In this document: positions 8,340 through 18,042 of the stretch, piece by piece
Position numbering within the stretch: position 1 is the stretch's first letter
How the letters are laid out: the number at the start of each line of letters is the position of its first letter
Source of the DNA: Pseudomonadota bacterium
Lineage (GTDB): Bacteria; Pseudomonadota; Gammaproteobacteria; Competibacterales; Competibacteraceae
Direction: 5' to 3'
NCBI GenBank assembly: GCA_022709365.1
Contig: JAKLIY010000010.1
Span: 26,341 to 90,340 of the forward strand
Length of the DNA stretch: 64,000 nt
Notes under the pieces: model-generated
What the model was told of the DNA's origin: nothing
Seen by the model: the letters and a program-made list of their open reading frames with translations, nothing else
Database searches by the model: none
Program-made: the position numbers and the translations under genes

Positions 8340-9749
8340 ATGCCAAAAACGCTCTTTGAAAAAATCTGGGAGTCGCATGTCGTTGCCGAACAGCCCAACT
8401 CCCCGGCTATTCTGTACATCGACCTGCACCTCGTCCACGAAGTGACCTCGCCCCAGGCGTTTACCGGCCTGCGCCAGCGCGGTTTGCAAGTCCGCCGCCC
8501 CGAACGCACCGTCGCCACGATGGACCACTCCATCCCGACCACGCCACTCAATGTGCCGATTGCCGATCCGCTGGCTGCTGCGCAAATCCGCCAGATGGAA
8601 ACGAACGCCGCCGAATTTGGCGTCACCCTGCACGGCATGGCCAGCGCCCATCGCGGCATCGTCCATGTTATCGGCCCGGAACTCGGTCTGACCCAGCCGG
8701 GTATGACCATCGTCTGCGGCGACAGCCATACGGCCACCCACGGCGCGTTTGGCGCATTAGCTTTCGGCATCGGCACCAGCGAAGTCGAGCATGTTCTCGC
8801 CAGCCAATGCCTGTTGCAGAGAAAGCCGAAAACCTGCGAAGTCCGCATTGATGGGACGCCCCCGGCGGGCGTGACCGCCAAGGATATTATCCTGGCGCTG
8901 ATTGCCAAAATCGGCGTCGGTGGCGGCACCGGCTACGTCTTTGAATATACCGGCTCCGCCATTCGCGGGCTGACCATGGAACAGCGGATGACCGTCTGCA
9001 ATATGTCCATCGAAGCCGGCGCACGGGCTGGACTCATTGCGCCGGACGAGACGACCTTTGCCTATCTGAAGGGCCGTGAACACGCACCGAAAGGTGCGGA
9101 ATGGGATCAAGCGATAGCTCGTTGGCAAGCACTGGCCAGTGATGAAGGCGCGACCTACGATCACGTTATCACCCTTGACGCCGCCGCGCTGGAACCGATG
9201 ATCACCTATGGCACCAATCCCGGCATGGGCATGGGCATCACCGGGCGCATCCCCGATCCGGCCCGCCTGAGCGACGCCAACCAGAAAGCCGCGCTGGACA
9301 AAGCGTTGCGCTATATGGGCCTCCAGGCCGGGCAAGCGTTGCTCGGTCAGAAAGTGGATGTGGTGTTTATCGGCAGTTGCACCAACTCGCGCATTTCGGA
9401 TCTGCGTGAAGCGGCGGCGCTGCTCAAAAACCGCAAGGTTGCTGACGGCGTGCGGGTCATGGTGGTGCCCGGCTCGCAGGTCATCAAACAGCAGGCCGAA
9501 GCCGAAGGACTGGATCAGGTGTTCAAGTCCGCCGGCGCGGAATGGCGCGAACCCGGTTGCAGCATGTGCATTGCGATGAACGGCGACCAGCTTCAGCCCG
9601 GCCAATATGCAGTCAGCACCAGTAACCGCAATTTTGAAGGCCGCCAAGGTCAAGGCGGGCGCACCTTCCTCGCCAGTCCATTAACCGCTGCTGCGAGTGC
9701 CTTAGCCGGCGCCGTGGCTGATCCGCGCGCCTTGGCCGGAGATCGCTAA
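8340..9749 (+). CDS. leuC: 3-isopropylmalate dehydratase large subunit
   Basis: 469 residues of the aconitase family. It contains the start [14 protein letters not shown], the [21 protein letters not shown] segment, and the three cluster-binding cysteines: one in GSCTNSR and two in the CSMC motif. With LeuD it isomerises 2-isopropylmalate to 3-isopropylmalate, and in citramalate pathways also citramalate to 3-methylmalate. The start is taken at the ATG rather than the in-frame TTG two codons earlier. It begins immediately after the methyltransferase remnant, so the original leu promoter may have been displaced or may lie within that remnant. Confidence 0.97.
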   Translation: MPKTLFEKIWESHVVAEQPNSPAILYIDLHLVHEVTSPQAFTGLRQRGLQVRRPERTVATMDHSIPTTPLNVPIADPLAAAQIRQMETNAAEFGVTLHGMASAHRGIVHVIGPELGLTQPGMTIVCGDSHTATHGAFGALAFGIGTSEVEHVLASQCLLQRKPKTCEVRIDGTPPAGVTAKDIILALIAKIGVGGGTGYVFEYTGSAIRGLTMEQRMTVCNMSIEAGARAGLIAPDETTFAYLKGREHAPKGAEWDQAIARWQALASDEGATYDHVITLDAAALEPMITYGTNPGMGMGITGRIPDPARLSDANQKAALDKALRYMGLQAGQALLGQKVDVVFIGSCTNSRISDLREAAALLKNRKVADGVRVMVVPGSQVIKQQAEAEGLDQVFKSAGAEWREPGCSMCIAMNGDQLQPGQYAVSTSNRNFEGRQGQGGRTFLASPLTAAASALAGAVADPRALAGDR

Positions 9750-9750
9750 C

Positions 9751-10332
9751 ATGGCCCAGTTTACCTCCCTGACGTCCCGCGTGGTCGCGCTGCCGGTCAA
9801 CGACATCGACACCGACCAGATCATTCCCGCCCGGTTTTTGAAGGCTACTGACAAAAGCGGCATGGGCGACAATCTGTTCGCCGACTGGCGCTATCACAGC
9901 GACGGTTCGCCCAAGCCGGATTTCGTGCTGAATCAGCCCAAAGCGGCGGGCCGCCAGATTCTGCTGGCCGGCGACAATTTCGGCTGCGGCTCCTCCCGTG
10001 AACATGCGCCCTGGGCGCTGACCGGCTTTGGCTTCCAAGCGGTGATCAGCACCTCGTTCGCCGACATTTTCCGCAGCAATGCGCTGAAAAACGGCCTGCT
10101 GCCAATCGTTGTCGATGAGTCCACCCATCAGCGCCTGTTCGCCATGGTCGGGGAAAATCCCGGCGTGGAACTGACCCTTGATCTGGCCACCCAAACGCTG
10201 TCGTTCCCCGGCGGTTCGGTCTCGTTCTCCATTGACCCGTTCAACAAGACTTGCCTGCTCAATGGCGTCGATGAACTGGGTTATATCCTGAGCTTCGAGA
10301 AAGAGATCGCGGCGTTTGAAGCCCGAAGATAA
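9751..10332 (+). CDS. leuD: 3-isopropylmalate dehydratase small subunit
   Basis: 193 residues, slightly shorter than the ~200-residue norm. Recognisable motifs are [31 protein letters not shown] and [21 protein letters not shown], which form the swivel domain that recognises the substrate. It begins one base after the leuC stop, so both subunits are made together. Only four bases separate its stop from the cimA start. Confidence 0.97.
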   Translation: MAQFTSLTSRVVALPVNDIDTDQIIPARFLKATDKSGMGDNLFADWRYHSDGSPKPDFVLNQPKAAGRQILLAGDNFGCGSSREHAPWALTGFGFQAVISTSFADIFRSNALKNGLLPIVVDESTHQRLFAMVGENPGVELTLDLATQTLSFPGGSVSFSIDPFNKTCLLNGVDELGYILSFEKEIAAFEARR

Positions 10333-10336
10333 GCCC

Positions 10337-11896
10337 ATGTCCTTGATTCAAATTTACGATACGACCCTGCGCGACGGCACGCAGAGCGAAGGTTTCACCC
10401 TGTCGGGTCACGATAAAATTCGCGTCGCTCAACGGCTGGACGATTTAGGCGTGGCCTTCATCGAAGGCGGCTGGCCCGGCTCCAACCCCAAGGACGCTGA
10501 GTTTTTCGAGCGCGCCCGCGATCTGGAATGGAAAACCGCGCTGATTGCCGCCTTTGGCTCCACTTGCCGGGTCAAGGGCGGCCCGGAAGATGACGCTAAC
10601 CTCCAGTCGCTGCTGGATTCGCAGGCCCCGGTCTGCACGATTTTCGGCAAAACCTGGACGCTGCACGTCACCGATGTGTTGCTCACCACGTTGGAAGACA
10701 ACCTGCGCATCATCGAGCAGTCGGTCGCTTACCTGCGCGCTGCGGGCCGTCGGGTCATTTACGACGCCGAGCATTTTTTCGATGGCTACCAGGCTGATCC
10801 GCTGTACGCCATTGAAACGCTCAAGGCCGCCATTCGCGGCGGAGCCGAAACGGTCGTGTTCTGCGACACCAACGGCGGCACCCTGCCCTGGACGTTGGAA
10901 ACCATCATCCACGAAGTGAAGGAGGCCATCGATCACCCGTTTGGCATCCACACCCACAATGACGGCGATTCTGCGGTCATCAACGCGCTGCTGGCAGTGC
11001 GCGAAGGCGCGATCCAGGTGCAAGGGACGATCAACGGTGTGGGCGAGCGTTGCGGCAATGCGAATTTGTGTTCGGTCATGGCCAATCTGGAACTGAAAAT
11101 GGGCCGCCAGTGCCTGCCGAAAGATGGCTTGAGCAAATTGTACGAGTTGTCGCATTTTGTCGATGAAGTCGCCAACGTGACGCCCAACGACCATCTGCCC
11201 TATGTCGGCAAGAGCGCGTTTGCCCACAAGGGCGGCGTCCATGTAGCGGCGATGCGTCGCTCGGCGCAGTCGTATCAACATGTCGCGCCGGAGCAGGTGG
11301 GTAACAAGATGCGGGTGGTCGTTTCCGCACTGTCCGGGCGGGCCAATCTTCTCAGCAAGGCCGAAGAACACGGCGTCGATGTCAGCAGCGTGACCGATGT
11401 CGTCGGTGTACTCAACGATGTTAAGGAACTCGAAGCACGCGGTTTTTCCTTCGAAGCTGCCGAAGCCTCGGTCGCCATGATGCTCAAGCGCCAGCAACCG
11501 GGTTACCAGCCCTTGTTTGAACTGGTGGATTTTTTGGTCAACGTCGAGCATCGCCAGGGACGGGGCATTTTCGCTGAAGCCATGGTCAAGTTGAAGGTGG
11601 GCGAGGAAGTGCTGCATACCGCCGCTGAAGGCAATGGTCCGGTGAACGCTCTCGATCTGGCCCTGCGCAAGGCGCTGATCGGGCATTACCCGGAAATAGC
11701 CTCCTTCCATTTGGCGGATTACAAAGTCCGCATTCTGGAGGGCCAGAACGGCACCGAAGCCATCACCCGCGTGTTGATTGACACGCGCAACACCACCCGA
11801 ATGTGGAGTACGGTCGGCGCGAGCGCCAACATCATCGAAGCCTCCTGGCAAGCGCTGGTTGATGCAGTGGAATATGGGCTGTCCGTAGCGCATTGA
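10337..11896 (+). CDS. cimA: (R)-citramalate synthase
   Basis: 519 residues. The HMGL-like TIM barrel starts IYDTTLRDGTQSEG and contains EGGWPGSNPKDAEFF, FGKTWTLHVTDVL, FGIHTHNDGD and GTINGVGERCGNANLC. These favour the citramalate-synthase branch over LeuA. A C-terminal LeuA-type allosteric dimer domain (about 390-515) is present and may give isoleucine feedback control. The enzyme condenses pyruvate and acetyl-CoA. LeuCD upstream and LeuB downstream can carry citramalate to 2-oxobutanoate, the isoleucine precursor, bypassing threonine deaminase. The earlier in-frame start at 10316 overlaps leuD and is unlikely. Confidence 0.93.
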   Translation: MSLIQIYDTTLRDGTQSEGFTLSGHDKIRVAQRLDDLGVAFIEGGWPGSNPKDAEFFERARDLEWKTALIAAFGSTCRVKGGPEDDANLQSLLDSQAPVCTIFGKTWTLHVTDVLLTTLEDNLRIIEQSVAYLRAAGRRVIYDAEHFFDGYQADPLYAIETLKAAIRGGAETVVFCDTNGGTLPWTLETIIHEVKEAIDHPFGIHTHNDGDSAVINALLAVREGAIQVQGTINGVGERCGNANLCSVMANLELKMGRQCLPKDGLSKLYELSHFVDEVANVTPNDHLPYVGKSAFAHKGGVHVAAMRRSAQSYQHVAPEQVGNKMRVVVSALSGRANLLSKAEEHGVDVSSVTDVVGVLNDVKELEARGFSFEAAEASVAMMLKRQQPGYQPLFELVDFLVNVEHRQGRGIFAEAMVKLKVGEEVLHTAAEGNGPVNALDLALRKALIGHYPEIASFHLADYKVRILEGQNGTEAITRVLIDTRNTTRMWSTVGASANIIEASWQALVDAVEYGLSVAH

Positions 11897-11961
11897 TGCA
11901 GGGATGCCGGGTCTGTCCCCCTGTCGATTTCTGGTCTTTATTTATACCGGGAGATGTTTAA

Positions 11962-12378
11962 ATGCAGTGGAGAGGTATTCTCAGGTTAATGGCTGCCAGC
12001 CCCACGATCATTGGGCTTGGTGTTTTGGCGATAACAGTTCCTTCTAAAGTCTTCGCGGCGGATATGCTGTGTCGAGGAACCATTCATCGCGCTAATAGCA
12101 ATATCTCATTTTCCGTGCCCTGGAGTCCTAATACCGGTTTTGAGCAGCAAGTGCAGTTCCGCAACGCACGGACTGGCATAGATATTTCCCGATCCTCCCG
12201 GCTACGTTTTGATCGCAAGAATGAGAAGGGTCAGCGGATTTATCGCGGCAACGTCAGCGGTATGGCGGATGTCACTTTAATCAACTTATCCAGATCCTTT
12301 CAACCTCGACCCGGCGGGCAGATTTCCGTGAATTTTGATGGTCAATGGGGGCGTGGAACCTGCTCTAATCGTCGTTAG
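11962..12378 (+). CDS. Small secreted protein of unknown function
   Basis: 138 residues. Residues 1-33 form a signal peptide with a hydrophobic core (IIGLGVLAITV) and a likely cleavage after KVFA. The mature part of ~105 residues has two cysteines (in MLCRGT and GTCSNR), suggesting one disulfide joining the ends, and is otherwise strand-like and basic. I recognise no family. It interrupts the leu genes, sitting between cimA and leuB with a 65-bp upstream gap and GGGAG as ribosome site. It may be a later insertion into the operon. Confidence 0.7.
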   Translation: MQWRGILRLMAASPTIIGLGVLAITVPSKVFAADMLCRGTIHRANSNISFSVPWSPNTGFEQQVQFRNARTGIDISRSSRLRFDRKNEKGQRIYRGNVSGMADVTLINLSRSFQPRPGGQISVNFDGQWGRGTCSNRR

Positions 12379-12483
12379 ATAGGGAACACTTCTGCATCCT
12401 GAGTAGAATCGCCTTAAAACAATCCCCCTCTGCTATTTCATGGAAGTATGCCCGAAAAGCAGGGGACCCTTCACGGAATCCTT

Positions 12484-13542
12484 ATGAAAGCTCATATCGT
12501 TTTACTGCCCGGTGACGGCATCGGCCCGGAAGTTGTCAGCCAGGCCGTTCGGGTACTGGATGCCATCGCCAGCCAATTCCGACACGAATTCGTTTATCAG
12601 GAACGGCTGATGGGCGGCTGCTCTATCGACAAGTGCGGTTCGTCGCTGACCGACGAAACCCTGGCGGATTGTCAGGCGGCGGATGCCGTGCTATTGGGCG
12701 CGGTGGGCGGGCCAAAATGGGATAATCCGAACGCCAAGGATCGCCCTGAACGGGGATTATTGGCCTTGCGTAAGGGTCTCGGCGTGTTCGCCAACCTGCG
12801 TCCGGTCAAGGTTCACCCGGCGTTGATCGATGCCTCGCCGCTGAAACCGGAAAAACTCCAGGGTGTGGATATTCTGGTCATCCGCGAGTTAACCGGCGGC
12901 CTGTATTTCGGCTGGCCAAAAGGTCGTGATGTCAAAGATGGTCGTGAGCGCGCCGTCGATACGCTGGAATATTACGATTACGAAATTCGCCGGGTGATGG
13001 AATTGGCATTCAAGTTGGCTCAGGGCCGCCAGCGCAAGGTTACGTCAGTAGACAAGGCGAATGTCCTCGAATCTTCGCGGTTGTGGCGACAGATCGCCGT
13101 GCAGGTCGGCGCAGAGAACCCGGAGATCGCCTTGGAACATGTGCTGGTGGATACCGCCGCCATGCGCCTGATCACCGGTCCCGCCTCGATGGATGTCATG
13201 GTCACTGAGAACATGTTTGGCGACATTCTCACCGACGAAGCTTCCGTGTTGGCGGGTTCGATGGGCATGTTGCCGTCGGCCAGTCTGGGCGCGGGCCGGG
13301 TCGGATTGTACGAACCGATTCATGGTTCCGCTCCCGATATCGCCGGGAAAGGGATCGCCAACCCGATTGGCATGATCCTGTCCACGGCGATGCTGCTGCG
13401 TCACTCGTTGGGGCTGGAGACGGAAGCCGTGGCGATTGAAAAAGCGGTGGATGACACCATCACTGCCGGGGCGCGTACCGCTGATCTCGGTGGGAAATTG
13501 ACCACCACCCAGATGGCGGATGAAATTATCCGCCGATTCTGA
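12484..13542 (+). CDS. leuB: 3-isopropylmalate dehydrogenase
   Basis: 352 residues. [11 protein letters not shown] near the N-terminus, [39 protein letters not shown] (read as [12 protein letters not shown]), the metal-binding [18 protein letters not shown] and the NAD-binding [17 protein letters not shown] identify LeuB. It oxidatively decarboxylates 3-isopropylmalate, and also 3-methylmalate in the citramalate route. Translation should begin at the ATG at 12484, preceded by GGAA. The ~105 bp upstream could hold its own promoter, since the secreted-protein gene separates it from leuCD-cimA. Confidence 0.97.
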   Translation: MKAHIVLLPGDGIGPEVVSQAVRVLDAIASQFRHEFVYQERLMGGCSIDKCGSSLTDETLADCQAADAVLLGAVGGPKWDNPNAKDRPERGLLALRKGLGVFANLRPVKVHPALIDASPLKPEKLQGVDILVIRELTGGLYFGWPKGRDVKDGRERAVDTLEYYDYEIRRVMELAFKLAQGRQRKVTSVDKANVLESSRLWRQIAVQVGAENPEIALEHVLVDTAAMRLITGPASMDVMVTENMFGDILTDEASVLAGSMGMLPSASLGAGRVGLYEPIHGSAPDIAGKGIANPIGMILSTAMLLRHSLGLETEAVAIEKAVDDTITAGARTADLGGKLTTTQMADEIIRRF

Positions 13543-13624
13543 TTTCCGCAAGAATCCTCGCAGAATTCTACTGGAGTGGACGATCTTCTCCACCATGCCC
13601 AATAGTTATTCTGCATTTTGCCAA

Positions 13625-14413
13625 TCACTTTCTCCATCTCGTTCGTCTGCGGGTGAAAACAACGAAATCATCTACTGCGGGCACACTGGCCATTGCCACC
13701 AACAGGAGTGCTAATGGCACAGTGGCGATGTAGCCAACCAACTTAAAGCCCCACACTCCGATCACACCTCCGGTAAAAAATAACACTGCCAACGAGATCA
13801 GCACCTGGAGACGATCTCGGTTGGCAAACACCTTCGGCAAGTGGTTCGATCCAGGTGCGCTCCAATACACCAGTTTGCCCAATTCAATCCCAATATCCGT
13901 GACCAGGCCAGTGATATGCGTAGTCCGGATTTCGGATCGGGACAGCTTGGTAATCACCGCGTTTTGCAAGCCCATAATGAAGCTCAACAACATCACGGTG
14001 AGTGGGACAAACAGTCCGGCGATCTCGGACAGTTTGTTGCCCAACACGCCAAAGCACAGTAACAGCGCGGCTTCCAGCAAAAGTGGCAAAGCATATTCGC
14101 TGTGCATTTTCCGAGATCGCGCATAGTTGACCATGATCGCTGTACATGCCGACCCGGCAATGAACGACAGTAGCGCCCCAAATCCAGTCAAATACTCTCG
14201 GTACGCACCCAGTGCCAGATGGTCAGCCATCGATGACACAATTCCAGTCATGTGCGATGTGTATTGATGCACGGCCAGAAAACCTCCGGCATTAGTAGCA
14301 CCCGCCACAAAAGCCAACATAAAACCTAGGTGTCGGTTGGCCTGGGCGGTACGTTTTCTTCCCGTGAGTCGTCTGGAGTACTTGATGGGCATGATCGTGA
14401 CCGCCCCGGACAT
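13625..14413 (-). CDS. DUF1275 (YoaK-type) integral membrane protein
   Basis: 262 residues from the ATG at 14413; an ATG seven codons later is an equally plausible start. About six hydrophobic helices are visible. The conserved DUF1275 features are near the N-terminus, AFVAGATNAGGFLAV and the following YTSHMTGIVSSMA, and centrally FIMGLQNAVITKLS followed by RTTHITGLVTDIG. The family is widespread, likely transporter-like, and has no established substrate. It is divergent from the M16 protease pair, with a ~190-bp shared upstream region. Confidence 0.88.
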   Translation of the reverse strand: MSGAVTIMPIKYSRRLTGRKRTAQANRHLGFMLAFVAGATNAGGFLAVHQYTSHMTGIVSSMADHLALGAYREYLTGFGALLSFIAGSACTAIMVNYARSRKMHSEYALPLLLEAALLLCFGVLGNKLSEIAGLFVPLTVMLLSFIMGLQNAVITKLSRSEIRTTHITGLVTDIGIELGKLVYWSAPGSNHLPKVFANRDRLQVLISLAVLFFTGGVIGVWGFKLVGYIATVPLALLLVAMASVPAVDDFVVFTRRRTRWRK

Positions 14414-14601
14414 ACCGGCCTATTCGTGAGAAAAACAGGAACGATGAAAGCTTCGATATCTTTTGGCGGAAGCGATTGATTATTCGAATAGTATACTTCA
14501 ACTCTATGATCAATGACGCTGTTCCGCCGAACCCTCGCGCCGGTTGGTTGCCAAAAGGCCGGAATGGTCCTTTCGGAACTGGCCCCACTTACGGAAACCT
14601 T

Positions 14602-15981
14602 ATGTGCAGAAATCGCTTTGTCGCCCTAGCCTGCTGGCTGACCGTCAGCCCGCTGGTCGCCCTCGCCGCCACCCCGGTGCATGAATTCATCTTGGACAAC
14701 GGCCTGAAAATTCTGGTGCGCGAAGACCATCGCGCCCCGGTCGTCGTTTCGCAAGTCTGGTACAAAGTCGGCTCCAGCTACGAGCCGAGCGGTCTGACTG
14801 GCATTTCCCACCTGCTGGAACATCTGATGTTCAAGGGTACCCCCAACGTGCCGGGTGGTGAATTTTCCCGCCTGATCGCCGCCAATGGCGGGGATGAGAA
14901 CGCCTTTACCAGCCACGACTACACGGCCTATTTCCAAACGCTGGAAAAAGAACGACTGGAACTGAGCTTCCGACTGGAAGCCGACCGGATGCGCCATCTG
15001 CTGTTGAAACCGGAGGACGTAGCCAAGGAAGCGCAGGTCGTCGCCGAGGAACGCCGGTTGCGCACGGAAGATCAGCCCGAGGCGCTGACCCAGGAACGTT
15101 TCCAGGCGGCGGCCTACATCACCAGTCCCTACCGCAACCCGATCATCGGCTGGATGCAGGATATTGAGTTGATCAAGCCCGACGATTTGCGCCGCTGGTA
15201 TCAACAATGGTATGCGCCCAACAACGCGACGCTGGTGGTGGTCGGCGATGTCGATCCCGCCAAGGTGCGGGAACTGGCGGAGAAGCACTTTGGACCGTTG
15301 CCGACCAGCGAATTAACCCCGCCCCGGTCGGCGGTGGAGATTCCCCAAAAAGGCGAGCGGCGCATCACTGTCAAAACCCCGGCGGAAGTGCCCTATGTCG
15401 TCCTCGGCTATAAAGCACCGACGCTGAAAACTGCCGCTGAGGGGTGGGAACCCTACGCGCTGGATGTGCTGGACGGCGTTCTCGACGGCGGCAACAGCGG
15501 ACGCATCAGCCGCAATCTGATTCGCGGTTCCCAGGTCGCCGCCGCTGCGGGAACCAGCTACAGCACGACATCACGGCTGGAGGAATTATTTACGCTGGCT
15601 GGCAATCCCGCGCCGGGCCGCACCAGCGCCGAACTGGAACAGGCGCTGCGTGCGGAAGTTGCCAAGCTGCGTGAAGAACTCATCAGTCCCGAAGAATTGG
15701 CGCGGGTCGTTGCGCAGGTCACCGCTACCGATGTCTATCAGCAGGATTCGCTGTTCTACCAGGGTATGCGGCTGGGCACTCTGGAAACGGTCGGGCTGGG
15801 CTGGAACAAGCTCGATGACTATGTGCAACGAATTCAGGCCGTCACCCCGGAGCAGGTGCGTGAGGTTGCCCGCAAGTATCTGACCGATGACCGGTTGACC
15901 GTGGCGATGCTGGATCCGTTGCCGCTGGAAGGTCGGCGGCCGGCGGCTCCCGGCGCGGCGATGGATCATGCGGTTCGCTAA
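14602..15981 (+). CDS. M16 family zinc protease, catalytic partner
   Basis: 459 residues with an N-terminal signal peptide (core ACWLTVSPLVALA). The inverted zinc motif HLLEH in GISHLLEHLMF, with the distal Glu about 75 residues later in VVAEERRLRTEDQ, shows that this subunit is catalytically competent. Two M16 halves are present, as usual for bacterial periplasmic processing-peptidase-like proteins. A long in-frame extension upstream (from 14476) has no leader character; the ATG at 14602 places the signal peptide at the N-terminus. It is followed after 63 bp by a second M16 gene lacking the zinc site, the standard two-subunit arrangement. Confidence 0.92.
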   Translation: MCRNRFVALACWLTVSPLVALAATPVHEFILDNGLKILVREDHRAPVVVSQVWYKVGSSYEPSGLTGISHLLEHLMFKGTPNVPGGEFSRLIAANGGDENAFTSHDYTAYFQTLEKERLELSFRLEADRMRHLLLKPEDVAKEAQVVAEERRLRTEDQPEALTQERFQAAAYITSPYRNPIIGWMQDIELIKPDDLRRWYQQWYAPNNATLVVVGDVDPAKVRELAEKHFGPLPTSELTPPRSAVEIPQKGERRITVKTPAEVPYVVLGYKAPTLKTAAEGWEPYALDVLDGVLDGGNSGRISRNLIRGSQVAAAAGTSYSTTSRLEELFTLAGNPAPGRTSAELEQALRAEVAKLREELISPEELARVVAQVTATDVYQQDSLFYQGMRLGTLETVGLGWNKLDDYVQRIQAVTPEQVREVARKYLTDDRLTVAMLDPLPLEGRRPAAPGAAMDHAVR

Positions 15982-16000
15982 AATTTCCCCTCACCCCCGG

Positions 16001-16025
16001 CCCCTCTCCCACAAGGGGAGAGGGG
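16001..16025. repeat. Intergenic hairpin (10-bp stem, 5-base loop)
   Basis: CCCCTCTCCC at 16001-16010 pairs perfectly with GGGAGAGGGG at 16016-16025 around the loop ACAAG. It fills the short gap between the two M16 genes. C-rich sequence just upstream (CCCCTCACCCCCGG) resembles a widespread class of bacterial intergenic palindromes. No T-run follows, so it is not an obvious terminator; it could tune the ratio of the two protease subunits. Confidence 0.75.
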
Positions 16026-16044
16026 AGTTAAGGATTCTTTCGCT

Positions 16045-17388
16045 ATGCTTTCTCTGAAATCGTTGTTATCCGGCGTTCTCGCCGCACTGTTGCTAATGGC
16101 GTCCGGGCTAGCGGTTGCCGTCCCGGAAATTCAGCACTGGCGCGCTGCCAATGACGTACCGGTTTACTTCATTCCTGCCCGTGAGTTGCCGATGGTGGAT
16201 GCGCAAATCCTGTTCAGCGCCGGTTCGGTGCGCGATGACGGGAAACCCGGCTTGGCACAACTGACGAATGCCTTGCTGGAGGAAGGCGCGGGTGACTGGT
16301 CGGCGGATGTCATCGCGGACCGGCTGGATCGGGTGGGCGCACGCTTCAGCGCCAGTTCACGGCGCGATTCGGCGGTCCTCTCACTGCGCAGCCTCGCCGA
16401 TCCGCGCTATCTGCAACCGGCGGTCGAAACCGTCGCCCGGCTGCTCAAGGAACCGACTTTTGCCCCGGACGCCGTGGAACGGGTGCGCCAGCAGATGCTG
16501 ACTGCGCTCCAGGAACGCGCCCAGTCGCCCGGCACCATCGCCCAGGATGCCTTTTTCAAAGCGCTCTATGGCGATCATCCCTACGCGACGCCGCCCGAGG
16601 GAACGACCGCCAGTCTGAACGCGCTCACCCGTGCGGACATCCAGGATTTTCACCGCCGCCACTACACTGCGGCTAATGCGGTCATCGCCATCGTTGGTGA
16701 TCTGGATCGTTCCGCCGCCGAATCGCTCGCGAATGCCCTGGTCAGCGGTCTGCCCAAGGGTGAACCGATTCCGCCGCCCCCGCCCGTTTCCCCGGTTCCC
16801 GCCAGCCAGACGATCCGCATTCCCCACCCGTCCAGCCAGAGCCATATTCTCATCGGCCAAGTCGGCGTGAGCCGCGCTGATCCTGACTATTACGCCCTCT
16901 ATCTGGGCAATCACGTCCTCGGCGGCAACGGCTTGGTCTCGCAACTGTCCCAGGAGATTCGGGAAAAACGCGGGCTGGCTTACGGAGCCTATAGCGCCTT
17001 CTCGCCTTCTCGCCAAGCGGGTCCCTTCCTGATGAATCTGCAAACCCGCAATGACCAGGTCGATACCGCGCTCCAAGTGGCGCAAACCACCCTGCGCGAA
17101 TTTACCGCCAAAGGCCCGGAATCGCCGGTGCTGGAGGAAGCCCGGCAGAATATTACCGGTGGCTTCGCCCTTGACATTGCCGGCAACGGCAAACTGGTGA
17201 ACTATCTGGGGTCCATCGCCTTCTACGGCCTGCCGCTGGATTACCTGCAAAACTTCATCGGCGTGATGAACGGCATCAGCCTCGATCAGGTCAAGAGCGC
17301 CTGGCAACGGCACATTCAACCGGATCGGTTGATCACCGTCATTGTCGGCGGCCCGGCGCTAACTCCATCGAGTGCGCCCGGCACATGA
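16045..17388 (+). CDS. M16 family peptidase-like protein, non-catalytic partner
   Basis: 447 residues with a signal peptide (core GVLAALLLMASGLAVA). Where the partner has HXXEH this protein reads LTNALLEEG, so both zinc-binding histidines are missing. The C-terminal half keeps the substrate-handling REKRGLAYGAYSAF motif with Arg and Tyr. A Pro-rich linker (about 235-245) separates the halves. It is expected to form a heterodimer with the preceding catalytic subunit. The stop overlaps the rsmD start by 4 bp. Confidence 0.92.
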   Translation: MLSLKSLLSGVLAALLLMASGLAVAVPEIQHWRAANDVPVYFIPARELPMVDAQILFSAGSVRDDGKPGLAQLTNALLEEGAGDWSADVIADRLDRVGARFSASSRRDSAVLSLRSLADPRYLQPAVETVARLLKEPTFAPDAVERVRQQMLTALQERAQSPGTIAQDAFFKALYGDHPYATPPEGTTASLNALTRADIQDFHRRHYTAANAVIAIVGDLDRSAAESLANALVSGLPKGEPIPPPPPVSPVPASQTIRIPHPSSQSHILIGQVGVSRADPDYYALYLGNHVLGGNGLVSQLSQEIREKRGLAYGAYSAFSPSRQAGPFLMNLQTRNDQVDTALQVAQTTLREFTAKGPESPVLEEARQNITGGFALDIAGNGKLVNYLGSIAFYGLPLDYLQNFIGVMNGISLDQVKSAWQRHIQPDRLITVIVGGPALTPSSAPGT

Positions 17389-17954
17389 ACCGGCGCGGGC
17401 GACCGTCTAACCAGTTGCGCATCATCGGTGGCCAGTGGCGCAGCCGACGTCTGGCGTTTCCCGACCTGCCGGGGTTACGACCGACCCCGGATCGGGTGCG
17501 GGAAACCCTGTTCAACTGGCTGACTCCGGTACTGCCCGGCGCCCGCTGCCTGGACTTGTTTGCCGGCAGCGGCGCACTCGGCATAGAAGCCCTGTCACGC
17601 GGCGCAGCGGAAACGGTCTTTGTCGAGCATCACCCACTGGCCGTTCGCACCCTGCGAGAAAATTTGGCCCGATTGAACGCTCAGAGCGCACGGGTTGAAC
17701 CGGCGGAGGCGCTGGCCTGGCTGCGCCAACCGGGAATACCCTTTGAAATTGTGTTTCTCGATCCGCCGTTTGGGGAAGGACTGCTGGAGCCGGTCTGCGC
17801 CCAACTGGAACAAGGCGGCTGGCTGGCGGCGAATGCCTGGATTTATCTGGAAGCCGAAGCGAATCAACCCGCACCAGCGCTGCCGGCGGATTGGACGCTG
17901 CATCGGGAAAAAATCGCCGGGACGGTCGCTTACCGGCTGGCTGTGAAGCAGTGA
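17385..17954 (+). CDS. rsmD: 16S rRNA (guanine(966)-N(2))-methyltransferase
   Basis: 189 residues. RIIGGQWRSRRL and LRPTPDRVRETLFNWL at the N-terminus, the AdoMet loop DLFAGSGALGIEALSRGA and the catalytic LDPPF motif (about residue 125) are diagnostic for RsmD, which methylates G966 of 16S rRNA. It begins within the last codons of the M16 partner gene (ATGA). Confidence 0.95.
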   Translation: MNRRGRPSNQLRIIGGQWRSRRLAFPDLPGLRPTPDRVRETLFNWLTPVLPGARCLDLFAGSGALGIEALSRGAAETVFVEHHPLAVRTLRENLARLNAQSARVEPAEALAWLRQPGIPFEIVFLDPPFGEGLLEPVCAQLEQGGWLAANAWIYLEAEANQPAPALPADWTLHREKIAGTVAYRLAVKQ

Positions 17955-18042
17955 TGGACCTGAGCCAGCAAATCCGCTAGCCCCAGGAGTTTCTTCCGGC
18001 AGAGAGGCCAGATAGTTAGCCAGGTTGAGCATACGGTGCAGA

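Noticed and set aside
10445-11893. Long open frame antisense to cimA (482 codons)
   Set aside because: The plus strand encodes an intact citramalate synthase; the antisense frame is compositionally typical of a shadow frame.
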